Part shown: in pieces, positions 50,713-60,974 of the stretch
How positions within the stretch are numbered: position 1 is the stretch's first letter
How the letters are laid out: each line of letters begins with the position of its first letter
Assembly (NCBI RefSeq): GCF_030936135.1
Contig: NC_082613.1
Location: forward strand, 1,364,001-1,428,000
Direction of reading: 5' to 3'
DNA length: 64,000 bases
Origin: Gavia stellata
Lineage: Eukaryota > Chordata > Aves > Gaviiformes > Gaviidae
Translations under genes and position numbers: made by a program
Notes under the pieces: generated by a model
Told to the model about the DNA's origin: nothing
The model's input: the letters and a program-made list of their open reading frames with translations, nothing else
Database searches by the model: none

Positions 50713-51817
50713 CTCCGGATGCAGATGGGTGACGGCCCGGTTCCCGCTCTGCCCCCCGTCCTGGTCCCAGCGGGCAGAGTCCCCGGGTCGGGGGGTGGCC
50801 GGGGGGACCCCGCACCCTCCTGCCCCGTGCTCGGCAGCGGAGTCCAAGGCCGCGTGTCGGGGCTCCCGCCCCAGGTGGGGGGGTCCCAGCGAGTCCTGGG
50901 GACACATGAGCTGCGGGGATGGCCGGCTGCCAGCACAGGGTGTGATGAGATAAAAGCGATAAGGAAGCGCAAGGAAAAGCTCTGAAGTCCTTGGAGGAAT
51001 GAGGGGGGGTCCCACTCCCCAGGGGACCCTCGTGGCCAGAGGGAGGAGTGCCCAGGGGCCAGAGGGACCAGCTCCAGTCCTATCTGTCCCCCCCACAGGG
51101 CAGGGGCTGGGGTCAGCCTGGGCACGGGGGCACAGCTGGAGTGGGCAGAAGCTCAGGACCCCCCCCCCCACTCATGCCTCAGTGGGTCCCCAATTTTTGC
51201 CAGCACAGCCCCTCTCCCCGGGTGGGCGCTCCAAACTCCATCCCGGTGGCCAAAGTCCAACCATGCCACCTCCAGCTGCTGACACCTCCTGCCCTCTCCC
51301 TGCCAGCCTCGGGGACAGCCCGGCCCCCGCCCTGCCCTGGGGGCCACCCCTGCCCTCTGTCCCCACGTACCGCTGGTGCCAGGGATGGCCCCACGCCCGC
51401 TGCCTGCCCGGCCGCGGTGCAGGGTGCTCGCCGCAGTGTCATCGCTGGCCCGATGCACCCCAGCTTGGCTGGGTGCCAGCGATTATTCTTGGTGGTGTCC
51501 TGGACTTTGCACTTGTCCCCGGCTGAACTGCGTCCCACCTATTTCAGGCTGCTTCTTCACCCGGTGATGGTGCCTGTCCCCACCGGGGATCTCTGCAGGG
51601 TCCCAGGCTGGGATGGGGCCCTCGGAGAACCCTGAGCGTGGCGGCTGTCCCACCTCGGGTGCACTGTGGGGCTGGGCACCTCTGACCACACGTCCAGAGA
51701 GATGGGACCAGGCGATCAGCCAAGCTGTGAGCCGGCGGATGAGCCAGTTGCGCCGGCCGGGAGGTGACCCAGGTGAGGAGACAGAGGCAAGGTCACCCCC
51801 AGCAGCAGAAGCCCCTC

Positions 51818-51890
51818 CATCCCACCCCATCCCATCCCATCCCATCCCATCCCATCCCATCCCATCCCATCCCATCCCATCCCATCCCAG
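51818..51890. repeat. (CCCAT)n microsatellite
   Basis: Fourteen or so almost perfect CCCAT units, the cleanest pentamer array in the window and so probably length-polymorphic. Confidence 0.93.
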
Positions 51891-52240
51891 CACCCACCGC
51901 CCCGGGATGCCTCACGGTGGCTCTTCCCCCAGCACCCACCGGGTGTCGCTGGGAGAGCAGGCTGCAGCCCTGCAAAACCCGGGGCTGCCTTCTCCGGTGG
52001 CCTGCCCGCCCTGCCCGCCCTGCCTGCCCTGCCCGGCCTGCCCGCCTGTGCCTGTCCCTCCGGGGGCTGCAGCCCGCCCCTGCACCCTGCCCTGCTCCTG
52101 GCTCCGGCTCCGCTCCGACTACGGGGTTGCAGCGGGGACAAGGGTGTCCCTGTGCCCCTGGGGCTGCGGGGACGGTGCTGGCACGGCTGGGTGCCAGCGG
52201 CGAGAGGACACAGTTTGTGGCTTAACCCCAGCAGGCAGCT

Positions 52241-52796
52241 CACAGAATCACAGAATCACAGAACCATTAAGGTTGGAAAAGACCTGTAAGACCATCAAGT
52301 CCAACCACCACCCCAACCCCACCATGCCCACTAAACCATGTCCCGCAGTGCCACGTCTACACATTTTTGGAATACCTCCAGTGATGGTGACTCCACCACC
52401 TCCCTGGGCAGCCTCTTCCAGTGCTTCACCACCCTCTCAGGAAAGACATTTTTCCTAATATCCAGCGTAAACCTCCCCTGGTGCAACTTGAGGCCATTTC
52501 CTCTCGTTCTATCACTGGTCACTTGGGAGAAGAGACCAACACCCACCTCACCACAACCCCCTTTCAGGCAGTTGTAGAGAGCGATGAGGTCTCCCCTCAG
52601 CCCCCTCTTCTCCAGACTGAACACCCCCAGCTCCCTCAGCCGCTCCTCATCAGACTTGTGCTCCAGACCCCTCACCAGCTCCGTCGCCCTTCTCTGGACA
52701 CGCTCCAGCACCTCAATGTCCTTCTTGGAGTGAAGGGCCCAAAACTGAACACAGCATTCGAGGTGTGGCCTCACCAGCGCCGAGTACAGGGGCACC
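52241..52796 (-). mobile_element. CR1 LINE, 5'-truncated, 3' end with partial ORF2
   Basis: Read on the minus strand it encodes an open stretch with [38 protein letters not shown] and [13 protein letters not shown], the C-terminal end of the CR1 reverse-transcriptase ORF, open for about 154 codons. The 3' end carries the CR1 signature aaccattaaggttggaaaag and short cacagaat repeats at 52241-52258. It is dead on arrival (5'-truncated) but little decayed, so it is younger than the CR1 pieces in CSNK2A1. Confidence 0.93.
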
Positions 52797-53367
52797 TCAG
52801 CTCAGCTCAGCTCAGCACCACCCAGCCGCTCGCTCACCCCCGCCCCGGTGGGATGGGGGAGAGAACGGGAAGGGTAAATGGGAAAAAACTAGTGGGTTGA
52901 GATAAAGACAGTTTCACGGGGAAAGCAAAAGCTGTGTGCGCGAGCAAAGCAAAAGGAGGCAATCCTTCACTGCTGCCCACGGCAGGCGGGTGTTCTGCCA
53001 CCCCCAGGACAGCAGCACTCCAGCACGCCTGCGGGTGACTCGGGAAGGCAAATGCCGTCACTCCGGAGTGTCCCTCCTTCCTTCTTCTTACCCAGCTTTT
53101 ATTGCTAAGCACAACATCGTATGGTCTGGGATGTTCCTTGCTCAGTGGGGTCCCATCTGTGCCCCCTCCCAGCTCCTCGTGCACCCCCAGCCTGCTTGCT
53201 GGTGGGGTGGTGTAAGAAGCAGAAAAGGCCTTGACACTGTGCAAGCACTGCTCAGCGATAACTAAAACATCCCTGGGTTAGCAGCACTGTTTCCAGCACA
53301 AATCCAAAACAGCTCCATACCAGCTCCTATGGAGAAAATTAACTCTATCCCAGTCAAAACCAGTACA
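52797..53367 (-). mobile_element. Solo LTR of an avian endogenous retrovirus (fossil)
   Basis: On the minus strand it starts TGTACTGGTTTTGACTGGG and continues as an LTR type widespread in birds, with an internal polyadenylation motif about two fifths of the way along. No internal retroviral region or second LTR is present, so it is a solo relic. The 6-bp sequence GGCACC occurs on both sides (52791-52796 and 53368-53373), as expected for a target-site duplication of ERVK-type length. Family assignment beyond ERV is tentative. Age is moderate; it inserted at or beside the end of the CR1 copy. Confidence 0.8.
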
Positions 53368-56299
53368 GGCACCCGGGGGGACCTGGGAGGAGGGGAGCAG
53401 GTCCAAGATGCTGGGAGAAACAAGGCACGGGGGGGCTCAGGCTGGCCCCGGGGCAGTTGAGGTCCCCATGCGTCCATGGGGAAGGGAACGGGGAGGGCGG
53501 ATGGGAAGGGGACGGCGATTGTCCTGTGTTTAATTTGGTAGCACAAAGGAGCGGTGCGGCTGGCAGTGAGACCCTTCCCAAGGGCAAATGGCTGCGGTGC
53601 AGGGGCAGCGGAGCCCGAGGGGGTGCTGGATGCGGGACCCCAACACCGCCAGTTCACGCTCCTCACCCAAATCCGCCCGACACGTGCTGCCTGCCCTGCC
53701 TGTGCGGTGTGAGACGGCTGTGCCCCCTCCGCCCCCTCCCCACGCTGCAGCTGAGCCCCCGGCCCCGTGCCCCTCCGCACCCCCGGCAGATGTGAGCGAA
53801 GGCCCCAGAGGCAGATGGCAACATTTGGTAGCCGAGTGGTCCCCGGCCGCGGGACTTTGCCGGGCAGGGTGGGCAGCGGGGCTCCCCGGGGTGGGCATGC
53901 TGCCCGTGCCGCGGGGGTGCCCGGATGGTGGGAGGGCATGGGGGGATCGGCAGCCCGGGAGAGCGGGAGTCCGTCCTCGAGCTCAGCCCAGGCAAGAGCC
54001 ATCCCCTAATATCTGCGTTCAGCTGAGAGCAGTGGGGACGGTCTTCCTGGGTAGGGGAAGGCTGCTGCTCCATTGCCGGGGGACAAAGGGGACCCCCTTA
54101 CCCCAGGGACCACCGGCTGCCCCAGGCGAGGGGGTATGACCCCCCAGACTTGGGTGTGGGGACCCGCTGGCAGGTCGCAGCCGCTGGCCCCTGGCAGCCC
54201 CCCGGCCCCATTTGCATCCCATTTCCATGTGAAAGGAGCAGGTCAAGTTGAAAGTTGAAAGGCTGGTGGGGGGCGGCCGGGAAGGGGCCGCTGCCGGAGG
54301 TGAGACCCCGACAAAAGGGCTGGATCCCCAGGGCCCGGCGCTTGCCTGGCCACGGGCTGCGGCCCCGGCCCCACTGGCAGCCGCCATCTGCGGGTCCGTG
54401 CCGCCGCGTACCGTCATCACCGTGCAGACAAAGGCCTCGCGCCCGGCATGTCCCCATCTGTCACCTCCTCGGCTCCTGGCCCCGAGCTGCTGCCTGCGGA
54501 GACGTGTGGGGAGAGCCGGGTGCGGGCAGCATCCTTCCCTCTGCCTGCTTGCATCAGGGAGCAAGACGATGCTGGTCCTGGTGACAGCTTCTCCATTGAG
54601 TCCCCAAGTCCTTTGGAAAGCTGCCCCTGCCTGGCAGAGCTGCTCTGCAGAGCCTACAGCTGGGGAAACTGAGGCAGGAGCTGGCGGTGGCTCACCCTGG
54701 GTCAGGGCACGTGGTGCAGGGGCCGTTCCCCCACTGCGAAGCTGGGCACAGCCTCAGCGTGGCGAGGGCCTGTAATTAAACACTAGGAATTAGCGCCTGC
54801 CAAGACGAGGGGGTTGGGGGGGCTCCCAGCTCTGGGGCGCCTCTGGGGCTGCCCGAGCCATGCCGAGCCCCGGCCTCGCTGCTCCACGGGTGCTGCCGGG
54901 CTCCTGCAGCCGCCTCCACCCGGCACTTCCAGGAAGGTTCTGGCCACTGAGCATGTTTTTTGCTCGTTGGCGGCTGCATTTAGCTCCCAGGAGGTCCTCG
55001 AAGCAGCACGAGGGGGGGGGCCCAGCCCCGAGCCTCTGTGGGAGGTGAGAGCAGAGCCAGGGATGGCACCCGCCTGTCCCCCTGTTTCCAAACGCCATTC
55101 CTCCGTCCCTGCCCTGTCCCCGCGTCCCTGGGGCAGGGGCAGAGGTGCTGAGCCAGGTGCTGGGGGAGCGTTCCTGCGGTGGGCTGCCCTCCCGAAACCC
55201 ATCCCGGGATGCTCCCAGGGAGGGCGAGGCTCCGGGACGCTGCCTGGCTCCAACGCCCCGCTCCAGAAACACCCGGCTGCCCAGACGTGCCCGGGCAGCT
55301 GCCTGCAGCCGCTGCCTGCACCCAGCGCAGGCTCGGCGGCCGCGGGGGACGCAGCCGGGCCGGGCAGGCGCCTGCAGGCTCTGCCCTCGCCCGCCGTGCC
55401 AGGCAGTGTTTTTCCAGCCGAGCTCGTTGTGCGGATCCACCTTTGCCGTTGCCCAAGCGCAGGGCAGCCCTCCGGCGCCCAGATGGCTGTTTTCCGTGTG
55501 CTTCGCTCGGCTTTCCTCCCTCCGCCAGCTCCTTGTCTTGCTTCCAAGAGCAGTTTGAAAAATGCACGGCTGTAATCGAGCTCCGTGCTGCGTGGGCGAA
55601 ACGCTCGGCCCCTCCACGCAGAGCCGGTCTTTGCCGCGGGAGATGCCTGTACCATGGGGCAGGAGCCACCCCGGGGCTGGGCTCGGGCCAGCAGGTCCCT
55701 GCGTGTGCGGGCTTGGTGACCCTGCTCCGGTCTGTCACCTCCCTTCCTGCTATCCGGGTTATTTTGCTGCATTTTGGAGTTTATTGCAGAGGGTTGCTGC
55801 CAGGTGCATGGGGAAACAAGGCAAGTTTTCCAAATCGGAGCAGGCCCTGCCAGCTGGCTGTGCCGGTGGCACGTGGGGAGCTGGGCGGCAGCTCCCTGCC
55901 TGCGGGAGGGCTGGGAATTTTCCCCTCTCCCTGAAGCCCTGGCATGGCATCAGGACCCTCTGCCTGCAGCGGGCAGGGGACATCCAGAACCATTTTGGCT
56001 TTGGCAGCATGAGCACCTCAGGCCGTGCATCCGCGCTACCCAGCCGGCACTGCGGGCTGAACCGGCATCCGCGCCGGGACGTCACCAGTTACCGTCACGC
56101 TGCGTGACACAGCCTGGCATGGAGGAATGCCCCGTGATTTTAATCCCATGTGAGCACTGAGCTGCCTCGGAGGGCGTCCTCACCCGGCGCTGAGTCAGCG
56201 GGAGCAGCCGCAGCACGGAGCCGCTCCAGCGCCCCGCCAGCCGCCGTCCCGCAGGGAGAAGGGGAGGACGTGGCTGGGGAGGACGAGGCGCGGGGACAT

Positions 56300-56378
56300 C
56301 GGGACACCCCTCGCAGGGAGAAGCAGTGTGGCAGCTGAGCTGAGCCGAGGAGGCCACCACGTCACAGGGCCGATCCAG
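56300..56378 (+). other. Candidate upstream noncoding first exon of FAM110A
   Basis: A CpG-rich segment ends at a strong donor, gatccag|gtaggt, with its last exon base at 56378. It lies downstream of CRE- and Maf-like motifs and on the FAM110A strand. The acceptor just before FAM110A (59061) is otherwise left without an obvious donor. The 5' end is arbitrary and there is no transcript support. Confidence 0.35.
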
Positions 56379-58404
56379 GTAGGTGGTGGAGGTGGTGCCG
56401 GTCCTGTGCCGGTCCTGTGCCGGTCCTGTGCCAGCAGCATGGGGCTGGGTCAGCCGGTGAGAGGGAGGCACAACCGCACACCTCCTGGCACAGCTCTCTC
56501 GAGCAGCTGACTCTAGGCAGGAGGTGATCCGGTGTGCCAAGTGAGCCCGGCTGGGCTGCCCACAAGAGGAGGGAGAGGAGCCGGGGCCACTGCCGGGCAT
56601 TGCCTGGCATGAGCGGGGCTGTCAGCCCTGGCACTCGGGTCCCCGTGCTCCGGCCGGGCGTGGGGCATGGGATGGTGTCGCTGTGATTTGGGGCTGTTCG
56701 GAGGGTGGCTCAGCTCAGCTTGGCTGGGCTCGGTGCAGCCCGGCGCTGCATGGCCCTGCCAGGGCAGGCGGCTCAGCACCGCAGGAATGCAGAGCAGCAG
56801 GTTGTGCCCGGCCGGGCCGTGCTTGCTGGCCAGGCAGGGGAGGGCAGCCCACGCTGGCCGCAGGTGGCTGTGCTGGGGGGCCGTGTGTCCTCGTCCCTGC
56901 GCCCCAACAGCCGTGCCCTCCGTGGCTTGGCCTCGGGGCTGAGCCTCTGGCACCGAGCTGAGCTCCAGTCCCCAACGAGGGCTCCCGGGTGCCGAGCTGG
57001 GGAGCCCTCCCTGAGCCTGCCACAGGGTACAAGGGCAGTGGGGCTGGCCGTCGGCAGGGTGCTGCTGCGGGGCATGGGGTCCGGGCAGCGCTGGAACAAA
57101 GGGGCACTGCTGCATGGGCACCCGGCTGGCACCCCGTGCTCCCCATCACCCCGGGTCTCTGTTGACCAGCTGGGCTGCGGGACCCGGCTCTGTCCGTGCA
57201 TTTGGGCAGCGCCAAGCACAGCCCAGCCTTCCATCCCGTGGGGGCTGTAAGCATGGCTCTGGCAGGGGTACCCCGCCTGTCCCTGTCCTTGCCCAGCAAG
57301 GACATTGGTGGCCTGCACTGCTGGCTTTGTCCCCACGTCACTCCTGCGCTGGGTTCCCTGCAGAGGGGTGCAGAAAGCCACCCCAGGGGAGGAGGCAGGA
57401 GGGTCTGTGCTGGCGCTGGGACCGTCCCCAGCTGTCCCCAAGCCTGGCTGGCCCCCCTGCAGACACTTTCCAGGTCAGAAGGCAGCGTGTCCCCCTGGGC
57501 AAGGGATGGGGACAGGGACAGCCAGCCTCCCCCCGGGCGCTCGCCCGTCACAGCGCATCAGGCAGATGCACTGTATGCCGGGACGGCTGCTGCGCGGGGA
57601 CCCCATTGGGGTACAGACCCCGGGGGGGCCGGGGGTGACATGGCATACGTGGGCTTGCAGACGGTGCAGCCGTGACTCGGCGTGGCTGTGGTGCGGTGCT
57701 GTGGGTGCCGGGGCTGGCTCCCGCCGCCCGTGGCCGACGCTGGGACAGGCCCTGGGTTGCACCCAGGAAGTTGTGCACGCAGGCGAGCGGCTGACGGTGA
57801 CGGCAGCCTGCTTGGGGCCGCCGCAGGAGAGCGGGGCCGCGGCACGCTGGGCCCTGCCGTGCCCACCACCGCACCCGGTGAGTGCTGGGGCTTGCTGTTA
57901 CCTCCTCGGGGCTCGTCCGCGCCCCGAGCCAGGGACCCCAGGGGTGCAATGGGAAGGGAGGGGGAGGTGGGGGCAGGTCCGACCCCGCACGTCCCCCTGC
58001 GCGCCCCGCCGCTGCCTGAGCCCCTCTGTGTGTGGGGGCCCCTCCGGCTGTGCCCACCCCCAGGCAGGGGCGTTGGGGACAGCCGGGCAGGGGGCTGCAG
58101 AGGGGTGCCGGGCTGATTTGGGCCCCCCCACACTGTGGGCGGGCCAGTGCCTCTGCGCGACCGTTGGGGTGGGAGGTTGTGCTTGTTGGGGTTGGCGGGG
58201 GCCCAAGGACATGGGGTTCACGGGGCCCCAGCGTGGCTCCTGGCACACCTCGGCCGGGGAAGCACGGGTGGAAACCCCCGCCGGTGCTTTCCAAGGGGCT
58301 CCAGGGTGGGAGCGGGGAGCCTGGGAGCAGTCCCAGAGCCTGCAAAGGGGATGAGAGCTGAGGGGGCTGAGCAAATCCCCCAGCCTGCAGGGTGGTGGGT
58401 GAGT

Positions 58405-58695
58405 GGGGCAGGTGATGCACCCCTGGGCATGGGGGATGCACCCCTGGGAGCAGGCAATGCTCCCCTGGGCATGGGGGGATGCACCCCCGGGTGAAGGTGA
58501 TGCACTCCTTGGTGTAGGCAATGCACTCCTGAGAGTGGGTGATGCACCCCTGGGCATGGGTGATGCATCCTGGATGTGGGCGATGCTCCCCTGGGAGTGG
58601 GGGATGCACCCCTGCACGCAGGCAATGCACCTCTTGATGTGGGCGATGCACCCCCGGGCACGGGCGATGCACCCTGGGGCACAGGGGATGTGGGC
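58405..58695. repeat. 24-bp minisatellite GATGCACCCCTGGGCATGGG
   Basis: About twelve units, mostly 24 bp, with the core GGCGATGCACCCCTGGG. It lies just left of the FAM110A proximal promoter. It is open in frame (8-residue period), but I see no reason to call it coding. Confidence 0.88.
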
Positions 58696-58794
58696 AGAGC
58701 ATCGGTGAGGGGTGCTGGGCCAAACCGCCCCTCTCGGCCCCAGCCTCGCTCCCCAGGGTGCCCCTCGCCGGGGCCGGGGTGCCCTCCCCACGGG

Positions 58795-58905
58795 CCCCAT
58801 TGGCCCGGATGCGGTTTGAAGCAGGCTTGCTCCACGGATTGGCCAGGGGACGTTTCGGGGAGGCCTCGGTGGCGGGAGGAGGCGTGGTCCCTGCCTTCAA
58901 ATAGG
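58795..58905 (+). promoter_or_regulatory. FAM110A proximal promoter with CCAAT, E2F-like and CHR-like sites
   Basis: Two inverted CCAAT boxes (ATTGG at 58799-58803 and 58838-58842), TTTGAA at 58815-58820, a GGCGGGA at 58871-58877 and an inverted TTTGAA at 58896-58901. This combination is seen in DREAM/MuvB-controlled cell-cycle genes, which would fit FAM110A, reported at centrosomes and spindle poles. The function here is inferred. Confidence 0.45.
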
Positions 58906-59130
58906 CAGCCCGGCGCGGCCGGCGCAGACAGTGCGGCACCGCACAGCCCCGTGCAGCCTTTGTCTGCCGGCGAGGCCGGGGCGCGGGCAGGGGCCAGGCA
59001 GGCAGGCAGCGCCCGCCAGCCGGCCACCGCCACCGCCCCTCACTCCGGCCCCTCTTTGCAGCCGACAGCACCTGAGCACCTCGCTGCCCGTGGCGGCTGC
59101 CCACCCCACGCCCCGGTGCCGGCGCAGAGG

Positions 59131-60147
59131 ATGCCCGTCGAGGCGCTGCAAGCTGGTGATGCCATGAAGGGTGTGACGGTGACGGCACCCTTCACCTCTG
59201 CCATGCCCGTCCGCATCCTCCGCAAGGGCCCCGCATATTTCCGCCGGCGCGCCGAGCCGGGTGCCGGGAAGCCCAGCGCAGTGGAGAGGCTGGAGGCCGA
59301 CAAGGCCAAGTACGTGAAGAGCCAACGGGTCGCCAGCACCAAGCAGGAGCCGGTGAAGCCGCCGCTGCTCAAGCAGCCCCTCTTCACCCCGGGCGTGCGC
59401 CGGGCTGCATTCACCCCCAGCCGCAGGGCACCCCCGGGGCCACGCCGCGCCGAGGCTGGTGGCCCGAAGACCTCCCTTGACCTGGAGATCCTCAATAACC
59501 TCATCAACCTCTGCGACAGCCCCTTCCCCAAGGCGGAGAGCCCGCTGGGCCGGGAGTGCAAGTGGAGGGCGGAGGCTCCGGCTGCGCTGGGTGGCGGGAC
59601 GGAGGGTGCTGGCAAGCCGCCCGAGAGCCCCACCGCTGCCAGGCCCCCCGGCAGCGTGGCTGTGCGGAGGGTGGACGTCCGTCCCTGCGGGACTCCACGG
59701 GGCCAAGTGACGCCGGTGCCTGCATCCCCCATCCCGGGTGGGCTGCCTGTGACCCCGGCACAGAGCTCGCCTGCCCGCCCCGAGAGCGCCCGCCGGCAGC
59801 CCCTGCTGCACCGCTCCAAGTCGGACCTGAGCGACCGGCTCTCACGGGCCACCGCCGACCTGGAGCGCTTCTTCAACTACTGCGGCCTTGACCCCGAGGA
59901 GGTGCAGGACATGGGTGCCGAGCGCTTCGCCCGCGCCAGCTCCGACATCGTGTCCCTCAAGTTTCACAGCGTGAGCACGGCCAGCTCGGAGGGTGGCCGC
60001 TCACCACCCAGCGCCGCCACACCGGAGGGGCGGCAGGCTGAGCGCGTCCCCTATGGCATCTCTGTCATTGAGCGCAACGCCCGCGTCATCAAGTGGCTGT
60101 ATGGGCTGCGCCAGGCCAGGGAGCCCCAGCAGGTCTCCAATGTGTAG
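59131..60147 (+). CDS. FAM110A: FAM110A, centrosome/spindle-pole associated protein
   Basis: The FAM110 family comprises proline- and basic-rich proteins reported at centrosomes and spindle poles; the molecular activity is poorly known. The single coding exon gives 338 residues (human about 295). The family N-domain is [18 protein letters not shown] at 47-64 followed by [16 protein letters not shown] middle motif [18 protein letters not shown] is at 115-132. SAVRR-like [10 protein letters not shown] is at 176-185, then [20 protein letters not shown] to [10 protein letters not shown] at 228-257, SSDIVSL at 270-276 and the C-terminal [20 protein letters not shown] to LRQAR at 306-330. I start at ATG 59131 because an acceptor (cctctttgcag, 59051-59061) cuts off the longer open frame and MPV matches the human N-terminus. 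It is the only gene on plus here. It is longer than the human protein mainly in the linker regions. Confidence 0.93.
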   Translation: MPVEALQAGDAMKGVTVTAPFTSAMPVRILRKGPAYFRRRAEPGAGKPSAVERLEADKAKYVKSQRVASTKQEPVKPPLLKQPLFTPGVRRAAFTPSRRAPPGPRRAEAGGPKTSLDLEILNNLINLCDSPFPKAESPLGRECKWRAEAPAALGGGTEGAGKPPESPTAARPPGSVAVRRVDVRPCGTPRGQVTPVPASPIPGGLPVTPAQSSPARPESARRQPLLHRSKSDLSDRLSRATADLERFFNYCGLDPEEVQDMGAERFARASSDIVSLKFHSVSTASSEGGRSPPSAATPEGRQAERVPYGISVIERNARVIKWLYGLRQAREPQQVSNV

Positions 60148-60943
60148 CAGTGCCACGGTGGCAGCGGGCGCCGGGGACGGGTTGCTCGCGAGCAGACAAT
60201 TCCGGATGGGGAGGGAGCGCAGGCTATGCCCCCGGAGGAGCAGGGACCTCTCGGTGGTGACAGGACCCTCGAACTCAGCCCCCCCCTTGCTTCCCTGCCC
60301 CCCGTACCGCAGCGGCACCGGCAGAGCCCCGGTGTGGTGGCCGGGCATCCTTCCTGCTGGCTCTGGCTCTGTCAGACCCCCGCGCTGGCACGGGAGAGCC
60401 AGGTCCCCGTGAGCCCGCGGGAGGACAGAGGACACGTGTGTCCCTGGGTGCGCGGCCGGTCTCCAACATGCTCCCGTCACCCGCTCCCGTGGGATCCCGT
60501 GTGTGGTCAGCCTGCCTGCACTGCCAGAAGCTCCCACCTGCCCTGCTCCTCACCGGCACCCAAGGGTGGGGGGTAAGGGGCTGGTCCCTCCCTGCACGGA
60601 GCCGGGACACAGCCTGGGGGAAGGAGCTGCGCCCCTGCAGCCTCCACAGCGGGGGCCACGCTGCCTGGAGTGGGGGCCGAATCCTGGCAGCCCCCATCTT
60701 AATGCTGGAGGTCTGGGGTGCTTCGCAGGGGGGGCAAACCTGACCCCCACCTCGAGCAGCCCAGGGCTGCGTGTGTGTGAGAGTGTCTGCGAGCACTCGT
60801 GTCCCTTCCCGGGTGCCGGCGGGTGCACAGCTCTGGGCACGCTGGGCTCTCTTATTTATGAAGACGACGGTTATGGTGGTCTCTTCCTCATTTCTACTGT
60901 TTTTCCTGACGTTAGAACTGTACAAAAATTAATAATAATAATA

Positions 60944-60967
60944 ATAAAGCAGCTGTTTTTATTAAAT
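60944..60967 (+). terminator. Poly(A) signals of FAM110A
   Basis: AATAAA at 60944-60949 and ATTAAA at 60962-60967, followed by a GT-rich stretch (gtgtgcgttgctgtctct). They imply a 3'UTR of about 820 nt. Confidence 0.75.
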
Positions 60968-60974
60968 CTCTGTG

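Larger units (their letters stand above)
50713..58780. other. Intergenic region SLC52A3-FAM110A
   Basis: No protein gene recognised. It holds a (CCCAT)n array (51818-51890), a CR1 LINE (52241-52796), a solo LTR (52797-53367), AT-rich patches (54180-54280, 55420-55620, 55700-55800), a candidate regulatory zone and donor site (56079-56380) and a 24-bp minisatellite (58405-58695). Confidence 0.65.

Noticed and set aside
57240-58350. Plus-strand open frame of about 349 codons before FAM110A
   Set aside because: Its composition is Gly/Pro/Arg/Ala, it has no recognised domain, and overlapping frames on the other strand are equally long.
58576-59130. N-terminal extension of FAM110A in the same open frame
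   Set aside because: It runs through the 24-bp minisatellite and the promoter motifs, and a good acceptor at 59061 precedes the conserved N-terminus.
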